24,183 nucleotides of DNA from a virus. The notes beneath the pieces were generated by a model that searched no databases, had not been told where the DNA came from, and saw only the letters and a list, made by a program, of their open reading frames with translations. Position 1 is the first letter of the stretch. Each line of letters begins with the position of its first letter. Shown one piece after another: positions 5,471 to 12,667 of the stretch. The position numbers and the translations under genes were made by a program. Location: IMG/VR virus record IMGVR_UViG_3300017728_000111, positions 1 to 24,183 of that record; one strand, 5' to 3'.

Positions 5471-6233
5471 TGAATTTCCAGACACAGAATGGTCAGGACC
5501 TGCTTGGTACGAAATAATGAAAAGTGATGGTGATTTTCCTGAAAAAGTTATGCTTGTATATTTTAAACCTATTGATTTAGGTGACAGTACAAGCACAGAG
5601 CTAGATGGAGAAGAACTAGGTAAATTATTACCTGATTTGTATAAAGATAAGCCAGAGTTGAAAGACTGCGCTTTAGGCTTAATACATAGTCATCATACAT
5701 TAGGTGCTTTCTTTAGTCAAACAGATAAAGATACAGCTTTAGACAATGCTAGTGCTACTGGTTTATATTTTTCAACAGTAGTTGCAAGTGAAAAGACAAA
5801 ATGTGTTTTTGGTTTTAGTTATGAAGATAGACTAGGATTTAATCATTTTGTAGAAGGAGATGTATACAAACCAAAAGAGAAAATAGTTATAAATCCTGAA
5901 TGGAAGAAAGAAGCTAAAAGCATAGCTAAAAAAGCCAAAGAGAAAAAGAAATCTTATTTTGGTAGTTTTAACTATAAATATTACAATGGTGAATCAAGTC
6001 AAAGAACTATGTTTGACTCATATTTGTCACCAGCAAGTAAGCTTCTAAATGCTGATATTGTTGAAGAAGAAGATGAAGAAGATATGATTTTAACAGCTAT
6101 TGATGCTTTTATAATTAATAGAAACTTTAATCAATTCGCTTCAGATATACGAGCAATTAATTCTGGTTTAGATGCGTCTAATGTCTTAAAAGAATATTAT
6201 AAGGAGAATAGTATAAATTCTTTAAGAATATAA
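5361..6233 (+). CDS. JAB/JAMM metalloprotease, 290 residues
   Basis: The ATG at 5361 lies within the 3' end of the E2-like gene and has its own SD (AAGGAG, 6 nt upstream), which favours it over the later Met23. The JAMM zinc motif is complete: His109-Ser-His111, seven residues, Ser119-Gln-Thr-Asp122, with Glu43 (TEWSG) as the likely catalytic glutamate. His replaces the usual Pro after HxH, and the AFFS context resembles PRTRC protein A. The family cleaves isopeptide or C-terminal peptide bonds of ubiquitin-like proteins, so its probable job is to mature the 74-residue protein or remove it from targets. The first 15 residues and residues about 182-208 are very Lys-rich; an acidic EEEDEED tract lies near 237. 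Cytoplasmic, no membrane segment. Confidence 0.85.
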   Translation: MLSKKKQQEKKKAKCEETGSLLMIRKDMQDKVSFLLNEFPDTEWSGPAWYEIMKSDGDFPEKVMLVYFKPIDLGDSTSTELDGEELGKLLPDLYKDKPELKDCALGLIHSHHTLGAFFSQTDKDTALDNASATGLYFSTVVASEKTKCVFGFSYEDRLGFNHFVEGDVYKPKEKIVINPEWKKEAKSIAKKAKEKKKSYFGSFNYKYYNGESSQRTMFDSYLSPASKLLNADIVEEEDEEDMILTAIDAFIINRNFNQFASDIRAINSGLDASNVLKEYYKENSINSLRI

Positions 6234-6240
6234 TGAAAAA

Positions 6241-6288
6241 GCCCCTTACATACAAATCAAGTCATCTCCTCCTTGGTATGTAGGGGGC
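6241..6288 (+). promoter_or_regulatory. Strong intra-operon hairpin with anti-SD-like loop
   Basis: GCCCCTTACATAC 6241-6253 pairs with GTATGTAGGGGGC 6276-6288 (13 bp with one G-T at 6246/6283, valid in plus RNA). The 22-nt loop contains TCTCCTCCTT, close to the 3' end of 16S rRNA and complementary to SD sequences. The plus side lacks a T-run (AATAAATT follows). On the minus strand the stem is followed by TTTTT, but no minus-strand gene lies here. It sits between the JAB gene and the 77-residue gene, just before SD AAAAGGA. Confidence 0.6.
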
Positions 6289-6308
6289 AATAAATTAAAA
6301 GGATATTA

Positions 6309-6542
6309 ATGAAAATAAGCAAATTTAGAGCTCAAGAAGCTCTTCAAAGATTAGAAAAAGTAATCGATGAAGAATTATGGAGTATATCTTTTGAATTAGA
6401 AAGTGAATATAATATAGATAAACCTCATGAAGAAGAAATAAATAACCGAGAGCATCCTGTTTATTTATTAGGCTATTTTGAAGCTTATACTAGAATACGT
6501 AATCAATTAAAAAATAAATTAAAAGAGGTAGTTAATGAATAA
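6309..6542 (+). CDS. Acidic helical protein of the conjugation cassette, 77 residues
   Basis: The ATG at 6309 follows AAAAGGAT. The 77-residue product is almost entirely helical and acidic in its centre (FRAQEALQRLEKVIDEELW, KPHEEEINNREH) and ends in a basic coiled-coil-like helix (RIRNQLKNKLKEVVNE). It overlaps the E1-like gene by 8 nt. Placed between JAB and E1, it could be a scaffold, regulator or substrate of the system. I do not recognise a family, and no enzymatic motif is visible. Confidence 0.75.
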   Translation: MKISKFRAQEALQRLEKVIDEELWSISFELESEYNIDKPHEEEINNREHPVYLLGYFEAYTRIRNQLKNKLKEVVNE

Positions 6543-7320
6543 TACAAGATTTTTAAGAAACAAAGACCTTATTAATGTTGAAAACCTTAAAGAAGTTACA
6601 ATTATAGGTTTAGGAGGCATAGGTTCTTTCCTAGTGCAAACATTAGGTATCATGGGATTTCAAATTGTAAGAGGTTATGATGATGATGTTATGGAATCAC
6701 ATAATTTATCTAGCACTGCTTATGACTTTGATGACGTTGGATTACCCAAAGCTAATTGCGCAATAAAATTGTGGAATAGAGTTACTTCTCCAGAACAAAT
6801 ATTCTATGGAATAGAAGAACGTTTTGGCGTAAATAATAATACTAGTCCCAATATGATAATATGCACTGATGACATGGAATCTAGAAAAATTATATATAGA
6901 ATGTGGTGGAATAGACATGGTAAATCAAATCCTAATGCTTGGCTTATAGATGCTCGTATGGGTGCTACAAGTATAGAAGTAGTCACTTGTAAAGGTATTG
7001 TTAAACAAAATTACTTTGAACATTGGATACCTACAAGTTCAGTACCTTCAGCACCTTGTTCTATGAAACACACAGTATTTGCTACGACAAACGTAGTAAG
7101 TATTGTAGCTAGTCAAGTGCATTCTTTAGTTGCAAATTTGTCTTATTATGATTACATTTGGTCCAGCTTGAGTCCAATAAATATCCATTATGGGACATTA
7201 ATAGTACCTAACATCAACAACAAGGAAACAAATGGTAAAAGTACGCAAAGTGCAGACGGACTGGGGGATAATGCCCTCAGGACTGACTTACTTCTTCATT
7301 GGTCAGCCAAAAACAGGTAA
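6535..7320 (+). CDS. ThiF/E1-like ubiquitin-activating enzyme, 261 residues
   Basis: The start at 6535 has AGAGG upstream and overlaps the previous gene. The Rossmann-type adenylation domain shows GLGGIG (25-30), an acidic strand end at 49-51 followed by Asn57 (YDDDVMESHNL), and Asp112/Asp113 with Arg117, matching ATP-binding and Mg-binding positions of ThiF/MoeB/E1 enzymes. Cys175 (SAPCSMKHT) is the likely thioester cysteine, placed as in ThiF-type proteins of PRTRC cassettes; no CxxC zinc pairs are seen. It would adenylate the C-terminus of the 74-residue protein and pass it to Cys126 of the E2-like protein (inference). The last 29 codons overlap the recombinase gene, including part of its Walker A region. 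Confidence 0.85.
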   Translation: MNNTRFLRNKDLINVENLKEVTIIGLGGIGSFLVQTLGIMGFQIVRGYDDDVMESHNLSSTAYDFDDVGLPKANCAIKLWNRVTSPEQIFYGIEERFGVNNNTSPNMIICTDDMESRKIIYRMWWNRHGKSNPNAWLIDARMGATSIEVVTCKGIVKQNYFEHWIPTSSVPSAPCSMKHTVFATTNVVSIVASQVHSLVANLSYYDYIWSSLSPINIHYGTLIVPNINNKETNGKSTQSADGLGDNALRTDLLLHWSAKNR

Positions 7321-8092
7321 AACAACTGCAACTAGTCAATGGAGTGAAAAAGGAGCTGAGGGAGTGTTAATGATTGACACAGACCTTGGCTCTGATTTTA
7401 CTAATAAAGCTAATGTAGTTACAGTAACCGAACTAAACCCTCCGATGAGAGAACAGATGATTGACGGCAAGCAAGTCGTTAAAAGTGGTAAGCCACAATT
7501 CGAAATCGTGCCTCCTGAAGAAAGAGGTTATAGGTTTAGAACGGGTAAAGAAGCAGGTAGTCCTATGCCTGTTTATAGCATGATAGAAGTTTATCAATGG
7601 CTAGAAAAAGAATGGGATAGTTTGCCTTATGATACTATTGTTATAGATACAATAGGGCAAGTAAACGAATGGGTAGAAACAATAGTTATTCGAGAGTTAG
7701 GAATAACAGCTATGGGCGAAGGTTCATGGGGCGCAGACTGGGGAAAAGCTAGACGTAAAAATCTAGACGTTATCAAACGTTTCCAAGGTCTAACTAAAAA
7801 GATGGGTGCAAACCTTATTCTTATTAGTCATAGTAAAACAACGAATGTAGTAGATGGTAAAGCTCAACTAGGACCAGAATTACCAAGGGGACTAGGATAT
7901 AGTTTAGCCGCTAAAGCAGACGTTATAGGCTATTGTACAGCAGATAAAGATGGTGGTAAATATTACATATCTTTTGAAGCTTATGATGAAAGAGTAGTAG
8001 GAAGCAGACTTAAGCCACTTGCTCAAAAGAGACTTCCGTTTAATTACGAAAGTATAAGAAAAGAAATACTAAACTACAAAAAGGAGGACTAA
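7232..8092 (+). CDS. Sak4-like RecA-fold recombinase/ATPase, 286 residues
   Basis: The start at 7232 has SD AAGGA about 8 nt upstream, inside the end of the E1-like gene. Walker A is GQPKTGKTT (24-32); Walker B is YDTIVIDT ending at Asp139-Thr140; a sensor-like stretch ILISHSK follows near 199. This layout is that of phage single-RecA-domain ATPases (Sak4/AAA_24), which anneal or exchange DNA strands together with a phage SSB. An SSB-like gene follows immediately (TAATG overlap), supporting a recombination/replication role. Insert residues 70-110 are charged and lack a recognised motif. Confidence 0.85.
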   Translation: MVKVRKVQTDWGIMPSGLTYFFIGQPKTGKTTATSQWSEKGAEGVLMIDTDLGSDFTNKANVVTVTELNPPMREQMIDGKQVVKSGKPQFEIVPPEERGYRFRTGKEAGSPMPVYSMIEVYQWLEKEWDSLPYDTIVIDTIGQVNEWVETIVIRELGITAMGEGSWGADWGKARRKNLDVIKRFQGLTKKMGANLILISHSKTTNVVDGKAQLGPELPRGLGYSLAAKADVIGYCTADKDGGKYYISFEAYDERVVGSRLKPLAQKRLPFNYESIRKEILNYKKED

Positions 8093-8682
8093 TGTCCGAG
8101 AGATTCAGACCAAGTGAAATAGAAACATCATCAGGAACAGGAAGTTACTTAGGTATAATTCCAGTTACCATTACAAACTTCGAAGATAGAACAAGTGAGT
8201 TTGATTGGGCTGATATGTTTATTGATATAACATTAACATCTCCAAATTCACAATATCCTTATACAATGTCAGTATTGGGTTCATATGATAAAGAACCTAA
8301 TGGAAACATCAAGACATGTTCATTGTTAAAGAGAGTTTATAATTTGTTTGACTCTATAGGATTCGAAGGTGGACCTAACAAAGAAGGTACATTAGTGGAT
8401 AAAGAAGGTAAGGTTATTGATAATTTTGAGAAATATCTACATGATAATTTCTTAAAACAACTAGGTAACAAAACACTTTATGCTTATGCTTATAAAGAAC
8501 AAGCTAAAAATGGTAAGGTTTACACTAAGGTGTATCCTAAATTTGGAACTAGTGAATCTGATTTAGAGGGTTATGTTAACTTTCTAAAATCAAAGAACCT
8601 TATAAAGGAAGTCTCAGAAAGTGGAAATGTTGTCCCTACAATAGACAGCAATTCTGACTCAAGTGAGTCAATGCCCTTTTAA
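8092..8682 (+). CDS. Single-stranded DNA-binding protein, 196 residues
   Basis: It starts in the stop of the recombinase gene (TAATG), with AAAGGAGG upstream. The N-terminal about 150 residues are beta-rich with aromatic residues spaced as in OB-fold or DUF669-like phage SSBs. The C-terminus is an acidic Ser/Asp tail ending in SESMPF, very like the acidic tip ending in hydrophobic Pro-Phe that SSBs use to recruit partner proteins. Its position between a Sak4-like recombinase and a primase-helicase fits. No zinc motif. The exact family is uncertain, but the role is well supported by tail and context. Confidence 0.7.
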   Translation: MSERFRPSEIETSSGTGSYLGIIPVTITNFEDRTSEFDWADMFIDITLTSPNSQYPYTMSVLGSYDKEPNGNIKTCSLLKRVYNLFDSIGFEGGPNKEGTLVDKEGKVIDNFEKYLHDNFLKQLGNKTLYAYAYKEQAKNGKVYTKVYPKFGTSESDLEGYVNFLKSKNLIKEVSESGNVVPTIDSNSDSSESMPF

Positions 8683-10463
8683 TGTATGTAGAAATAGCAA
8701 TCGGGAGTCCTTCGTCAAGAGGGGCTCTCGTTTCTGAACACGATTATATGGCTACTTTATATGAATTAAAGCCCGGATTACAAATGTACAGAAGTGTATT
8801 TTTATATGATGAGGATGCATTAAAATTCATAAATAAAAGTGGAAGTATCAAAAACTTTGTAGGCAAAAGATATATTGATGAAGTACCTATTGATATTGAT
8901 AAAGGTCAACAAACAGATGAGTATACTTTGCAACAAGCTCAATTTGTGTTATTCGAATTACAGGAACTTGGTTTAAATGAAGAGAACTTTCAAATATATT
9001 TTAGTGGTACAGGCTATCATATAAATATATCTGGAGAATGTTTTAATATTGAACCAAGCTCTGATTTACCGTTTATACTTAAACAAACTATGAAAGACTT
9101 AATAGATTATAAAATAGACTTAAGTGTATACACAAAATCAGCAATAATTCGCTCTCCTTATTCATATAACACAAAATCTGGATTGTACAAAGTTCCATTA
9201 AGCGTTACAGAACTAAACACAATGAATGTTCAACAAATACATGCTAAAGCTAATTTTGAAGTTGGTAAACATCAAAAATCGTTAAAAACAATATCAGGTG
9301 ATGGGAGTCTAGAATCATACGTAAATAAAAATGTTCCTGAGATAAGGTCAATGCAAGCAGTGCAAGAACCAAGGAATGTAGTTCCATGCGTTCAAACAAT
9401 GTATAAAAATGGACCAACACAAGGAAACAGAAATAACACCGTATTGAGAATGGCTAGTCATTTTAGAAGACATGGTATACCAAGCGATGCAACTAAAGCA
9501 AGTTTGTTACATTGGAATAATAATCAATTAAATCCTCAAGTAATTATAGACAAAGTAGAAGCTACATACAATCATGGCTATCAATATGGTTGTAAAGATT
9601 CTATTATGTCTGAACATTGTGACCCTAAATGCGTCTATTATAAACGTAAAGATTATTTAATAGATGTGCATACAAGAGAGCAATTACAAGAGCAATTAGA
9701 AGAAAGATTATCTACTGATTACACTGGTAAAAGTATAGATTTAGCAAAAAGTTTCGGCTTAAGAGACAAAGATTGCGTTATATACCCCGGTGAATTAGTT
9801 ACAATATTCGGTCCTACAGGTAGCAATAAAACTACATTAGCTCAAAATATTGTTTTAGGATATGATTTCAAGCAGGATATAATACAACCTGAGTGGCAAT
9901 TACCAACATTGTTTTTGTCATTAGAATTATCAGGTCATTATATGCATAGAAGAAATCTACAAATAGTATCAGGATTAAATAAAGATGCAGTCAATGAAGA
10001 TGTACATCAAATAGGTCAAGATTATGCAGACCAATTATCACATCTAACAATACAGACTATAGCAACCCAGCCAGATACTATTGCTAAAAAGATTAAAGAA
10101 ATGCAACCAGCAGTAGTTGTAATAGATTACATTGACTTGTTAGAATGTCCACCGCACTTACGTGGAGAATATGAACAAGTACGATATATCAGTCATTACC
10201 TATCAAACCTTGCTGTAAATATGGATATAATCATTATACAAATCTCACAAGTATCAAGAGATTATAGTAGAAATGAAATACTAGACATATATGCTGGTAA
10301 AGGTTCAGGTGCTATAGAAAATGCATCAAGAAAAGTTATAGGTATTAATGGTAGACAAGATAATACAGCTAAAGAAGTATCTCTATTTAAAAACTCAGAT
10401 GGTGATTTATTTGATGTAAATTTAAATTGGACGCCATCATTCAGATTACCAAGGACAACGTAA
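8682..10463 (+). CDS. AEP primase fused to DnaB-like helicase, 593 residues
   Basis: Coupled to the SSB gene by TAATG. Residues about 1-175 carry archaeo-eukaryotic primase motifs: acidic pair Asp71-Ile-Asp73 (VPIDIDKG), S-x-G-x-H (Ser108, His113 in YFSGTGYHINI) and a basic third motif (Arg157, Lys165). Residues 236-317 hold Cys236, Cys304, Cys313 and Cys317 with GNRNN between, as in PriL-C-terminal/PriCT-like modules that bind a metal or Fe-S cluster. Residues about 365-560 form a RecA-type helicase core: Walker A GPTGSNKTT (377-385), Walker B AVVVIDYIDLLE (around Asp482), then IIIIQISQVSR and a Gly-rich KGSGAIENASRK segment. One protein could therefore prime and unwind DNA. No DNA polymerase gene lies in this window. 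Confidence 0.85.
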   Translation: MYVEIAIGSPSSRGALVSEHDYMATLYELKPGLQMYRSVFLYDEDALKFINKSGSIKNFVGKRYIDEVPIDIDKGQQTDEYTLQQAQFVLFELQELGLNEENFQIYFSGTGYHINISGECFNIEPSSDLPFILKQTMKDLIDYKIDLSVYTKSAIIRSPYSYNTKSGLYKVPLSVTELNTMNVQQIHAKANFEVGKHQKSLKTISGDGSLESYVNKNVPEIRSMQAVQEPRNVVPCVQTMYKNGPTQGNRNNTVLRMASHFRRHGIPSDATKASLLHWNNNQLNPQVIIDKVEATYNHGYQYGCKDSIMSEHCDPKCVYYKRKDYLIDVHTREQLQEQLEERLSTDYTGKSIDLAKSFGLRDKDCVIYPGELVTIFGPTGSNKTTLAQNIVLGYDFKQDIIQPEWQLPTLFLSLELSGHYMHRRNLQIVSGLNKDAVNEDVHQIGQDYADQLSHLTIQTIATQPDTIAKKIKEMQPAVVVIDYIDLLECPPHLRGEYEQVRYISHYLSNLAVNMDIIIIQISQVSRDYSRNEILDIYAGKGSGAIENASRKVIGINGRQDNTAKEVSLFKNSDGDLFDVNLNWTPSFRLPRTT

Positions 10464-10642
10464 TGAGAGGCTCAAATAAACGACATCATATAATCAAAGC
10501 TGAATTGACTACAATGCAGAAGTTTTTTCTACAAGATATGGCTAAAGAAGAAAAGCGTTCAGTAAAAAAACAAACTGAATACTTACTAGTTTCAGCTATA
10601 GAAAAGTATGAAAAAAGAAAACAGAAGGAGCAAAATGGCTAA
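10463..10642 (+). CDS. Ribbon-helix-helix-like protein, 59 residues
   Basis: The preferred start is the ATG at 10463, which overlaps the previous stop (TAATG) and has AAGGA 8 nt upstream. A Met 12 codons earlier lacks an SD and lies inside the helicase gene. The 59 residues show a basic N-terminus (RGSNKRHH), a short strand (IIKAELT) and two helices (MQKFFLQDMAKEEKRS and KKQTEYLLVSAIEKYEK), the layout of Arc/MetJ-type DNA-binding domains. It may regulate the operon or act as a nucleoid-like factor. The gene ends 8 nt inside the next one. Confidence 0.6.
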   Translation: MRGSNKRHHIIKAELTTMQKFFLQDMAKEEKRSVKKQTEYLLVSAIEKYEKRKQKEQNG

Positions 10643-11162
10643 AGAAACAACAAGAGACCTTATTAACGAGTTTATAGACGTAGAAATAGACAAAGAAAGG
10701 GGGATATACCCACCTGATGATATAAGCTACAAACTATCAACTGTTAAAGGTAAGATTAAAAAGAAAACAGAAGGTATTGACCGCTATATGGTAGAACTTA
10801 ATAGAAAAGAACATCTTATTGATGCTGAAATTGAAGCTATCAAAGATGAAATGAATAGACTTAAGTTCCGAAGAAAAGCGATTGAAAGTATGAAAAAATA
10901 CTTTAACAATGAGTTAATACCTATGATTGTTGAACAACTTGGTGATGAAAATGGAGTTTATGAAACAAACACAGCAAGGTATAAAATGTACGAAACGTGG
11001 GGTCCTGTTGTAATTCATAATGAAGAAATAATTCCAGATGAATATAGGGTTGTAAAACAAGTCGAAAGCATTGACAAACTAAAAGCTAAAGAACAACTTA
11101 AAGCTGGTAAAAGTATACCGGGTATAGGGTTCTATAAAGTTAAGCGAGTAAGAAGGTCATGA
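10635..11162 (+). CDS. Gp157-like (Siphovirus Gp157 family) protein, 175 residues
   Basis: The start is at 10635, where AGAAGGAG lies at ideal spacing. An ATG nine codons upstream is within the previous gene and has no SD. The protein has an N-terminal helical region, a long charged coiled coil (about residues 45-95, including EIEAIKDEMNRLKFRRKAIE), and a C-terminal beta-rich part with YETNTARYKMY, WGPVVIHNE and IPDEYRVV, then a Lys-rich helix and PGIGFYKVKRV. This order is that of the Siphovirus Gp157 family, a phage protein usually encoded beside recombinase and SSB genes and suspected to act in recombination or resistance. It ends in ATGA with the next gene. Confidence 0.7.
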   Translation: MAKETTRDLINEFIDVEIDKERGIYPPDDISYKLSTVKGKIKKKTEGIDRYMVELNRKEHLIDAEIEAIKDEMNRLKFRRKAIESMKKYFNNELIPMIVEQLGDENGVYETNTARYKMYETWGPVVIHNEEIIPDEYRVVKQVESIDKLKAKEQLKAGKSIPGIGFYKVKRVRRS

Positions 11163-11359
11163 TTAATTTTGCTGTAGGTAAAAATGGTTTTGGTTTAAAT
11201 ATACTAAAAACATTTGAAATAACTATTTTTACAGTAACGGATAAAGACGTAACACATCTTTGTTTAGACTTGTTTTTATGGAAAATAGGTTTTTCACAAC
11301 AATTAACATTAGGAGAAGTAAATCTATGTCACGCAGTAAGAGAAGCCAAAAAGAACTAA
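11159..11359 (+). CDS. Hypothetical protein, 66 residues
   Basis: It starts in the stop of the Gp157-like gene (ATGA), with AGAAGG close upstream. The 66-residue chain contains hydrophobic beta-like stretches (LKTFEITIFTVT) and an aromatic helix (LCLDLFLWKIGFSQ) but no clear membrane helix or catalytic motif. The last 34 nt overlap the following HTH gene in another frame. Coupling to the upstream gene supports it; the overlap and lack of homology in memory leave some doubt. Confidence 0.55.
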   Translation: MINFAVGKNGFGLNILKTFEITIFTVTDKDVTHLCLDLFLWKIGFSQQLTLGEVNLCHAVREAKKN

Positions 11360-11538
11360 TATTAGAACATTTAAAACATGGAGATAGCATTAATCCAATG
11401 TTAGCCTTACATAAGTTTAATTGCTTTAGATTAGCCGCTATAATACATCAATTAAGAAACGAAAGACATAATATTGTTACAAAAAAAATAGAAGCTCACA
11501 CAGGTAACAAATATGCAGAATACAGCTTAATTGCTTAA
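11326..11538 (+). CDS. Small winged-helix-like DNA-binding protein, 70 residues
   Basis: The start chosen is the ATG at 11326 (MSRSKRSQKELILEHLK), which has AGGAG about 10 nt upstream; an earlier in-frame ATG at 11260 lacks one. The 70 residues form a helix-turn-helix pattern common in phages: helix about 5-16, GDSINPMLALHKF, recognition-like helix CFRLAAIIHQLRN, and a wing (NIVTKKIEAHTGNKYAEYSL). It probably binds DNA and may regulate the middle genes. It is followed by a structured intergenic RNA. Confidence 0.7.
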   Translation: MSRSKRSQKELILEHLKHGDSINPMLALHKFNCFRLAAIIHQLRNERHNIVTKKIEAHTGNKYAEYSLIA

Positions 11539-11550
11539 ATAACGATTAAC

Positions 11551-11641
11551 TTTAAGGAGTGTACAACAAAGAAAAGTGAGTGACACTTAAATTGTATCCT
11601 ATTACTGGTTGGCGCTAAGTAATACCCGTACACTCCTTAAA
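11551..11641 (+). ncRNA. Three-way-junction RNA between small genes
   Basis: A perfect 14-bp closing helix joins TTTAAGGAGTGTAC 11551-11564 to GTACACTCCTTAAA 11628-11641. Inside are two hairpins: AAGTG 11574-11578 / CACTT 11584-11588, and TATTACT 11600-11606 / AGTAATA 11618-11624. The AAGGAG in the 5' arm looks like an SD but is paired, and no ORF starts after it. No T-run follows. It may be a small RNA, an mRNA-processing element or a translation control device for the gene at 11656. Confidence 0.6.
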
Positions 11642-11655
11642 TAACAAGGAAAACT

Positions 11656-11838
11656 ATGACAAAAGAAAGATTCGACAAAGATGTAATAAGAGTAGCTAAG
11701 CATATTTGCTATTTAACAGATGAAGAAAGACTCGATGAAATAAAATGGGTTATAAATAGTCTTTATTCTAAAAATAAAAAAAATATGTATAATGAATATC
11801 CTGAAATAGTTAAAACATCTGAGTATTCAAATGAATGA
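11656..11838 (+). CDS. Hypothetical protein, 60 residues
   Basis: The ATG at 11656 follows CAAGGA. The 60 residues are charged and helical (RFDKDVIRVAKHICYLTDEERLDEIKWV is split here as FDKDVIRVAKHIC and TDEERLDEIKWVINSLY), followed by a Lys/Asn-rich linker. No motif recognised. It overlaps the next gene by 8 nt, so both are probably translated together. Confidence 0.65.
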   Translation: MTKERFDKDVIRVAKHICYLTDEERLDEIKWVINSLYSKNKKNMYNEYPEIVKTSEYSNE

Positions 11839-12073
11839 AGAAATAATAAAATTAATTCAATCAAGGTTAGAAAAAGGTAAAAAAGAATATGGTCAACAAC
11901 TTGACCCTTTTGATGGCAGAGATTGGAATGTAGAAGCTTTAGAAGAAATATTAGATGGTATGGTGTATATAGCTACTGCAATTTTAAAAATAACTGAAAC
12001 AAAAACTATTCTTAATAATAACGTACAAAATAAAATAAGAGAGGTTATGAATGGCACGAAAAAAACCAGATAA
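11831..12073 (+). CDS. MazG-like NTP pyrophosphohydrolase-like protein, 80 residues
   Basis: It overlaps the previous gene by 8 nt. The helix IIKLIQSRLEKGKKEYG is followed by DPFDGRDWNVEALEEILDG and MVYIATAILK. The E-A-L-E-E-x-x-D-G-x-x-Y pattern is that of the all-alpha NTP pyrophosphatase (MazG-like) superfamily, where Glu and Asp bind Mg. At 80 residues it is shorter than MazG domains, so it may be a minimal or degenerate member. Phage versions are thought to adjust nucleotide or alarmone pools. Assignment rests on one motif region. Confidence 0.5.
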   Translation: MNEEIIKLIQSRLEKGKKEYGQQLDPFDGRDWNVEALEEILDGMVYIATAILKITETKTILNNNVQNKIREVMNGTKKTR

Positions 12074-12230
12074 TTACGGAAAAAGAAGTTGGAAAAATAA
12101 ATTTGAAAGAAGAACATGTATTATTGCAGCTTATACTGATTTAATAAAAAGAGGTGTAATAAAAGAAGGTAGTGTTGCTATGAATAGATGGAACTATTTA
12201 AGATTAAATGATTATTTATTAAATACATGA
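12051..12230 (+). CDS. Small basic hypothetical protein, 59 residues
   Basis: An ATG at 12051 with GAGG at 12041-12044 opens a 59-residue frame overlapping the end of the MazG-like gene by 23 nt and the start of the HNH gene by ATGA (12227-12230). The product is basic at the N-terminus (MARKKPDNYGKRSWKNKFERR) and ends in a helical, Leu/Asn/Tyr-rich stretch (MNRWNYLRLNDYLLNT). No family recognised. The tight coupling on both sides supports it as real. Confidence 0.6.
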   Translation: MARKKPDNYGKRSWKNKFERRTCIIAAYTDLIKRGVIKEGSVAMNRWNYLRLNDYLLNT

Positions 12231-12667
12231 GCATAACTAAAGAAGAATTTAAAAAAGTATTGTATCCAGTTCATAAAACGTTTTGGAAAAAAGCATATAC
12301 TAAATTGACAAGAAAAATGTCAGGAGTAAAATCTTCTTTAAAAATAAGGTCTAAAGAAAATAATGTTAAATTTGACATTACACTTGATGAAATAAAACAA
12401 ATGTTCTATAAAGAATATGGAAAAGAATGCAAGTATTGTGAAAAAAAACTTAACATTAGAACTATAGCCTGTGACCATATAATCCCCCTTGTTAAAGGTG
12501 GAGATTCCGTAATTAGTAATTTACAACTAATATGTAGAACGTGTAATACACGAAAAGGTCCTCTAGATGAAGATGACTTCTCAATATTAATACAATTAGT
12601 AAGTGAATTACCAGAAGAACTTAATAAATATGTAATGCGTAAACTTGCTAAAGGAGGTAGGTTTTAA
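12227..12667 (+). CDS. HNH endonuclease, 146 residues
   Basis: It is coupled to the previous gene by ATGA. The C-terminal half has a complete HNH signature: Cys68-x2-Cys71, Asp83-His84 (CDHIIPLVKGGD), Asn98, Cys103-x2-Cys106 and Asn107 followed by RK. The two Cys pairs bind structural zinc, and His84 is the likely general base for DNA cleavage. The N-terminal 60 residues are basic and helical, perhaps for DNA binding. It could be a free-standing homing-type nuclease or a nuclease used in replication or packaging; no intron is seen around it. Confidence 0.85.
   Translation: MSITKEEFKKVLYPVHKTFWKKAYTKLTRKMSGVKSSLKIRSKENNVKFDITLDEIKQMFYKEYGKECKYCEKKLNIRTIACDHIIPLVKGGDSVISNLQLICRTCNTRKGPLDEDDFSILIQLVSELPEELNKYVMRKLAKGGRF

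Noticed and set aside
6241-6288. Intrinsic terminator on the plus strand
   Set aside because: The stem is strong, but the plus-side sequence after it has no T-run, and the operon clearly continues into the 77-residue and E1-like genes.
10427-10462. Upstream start for the ribbon-helix-helix gene
   Set aside because: The ATG at 10427 lies inside the helicase gene without an SD; the ATG at 10463 overlaps the stop codon and has AAGGA at good spacing.
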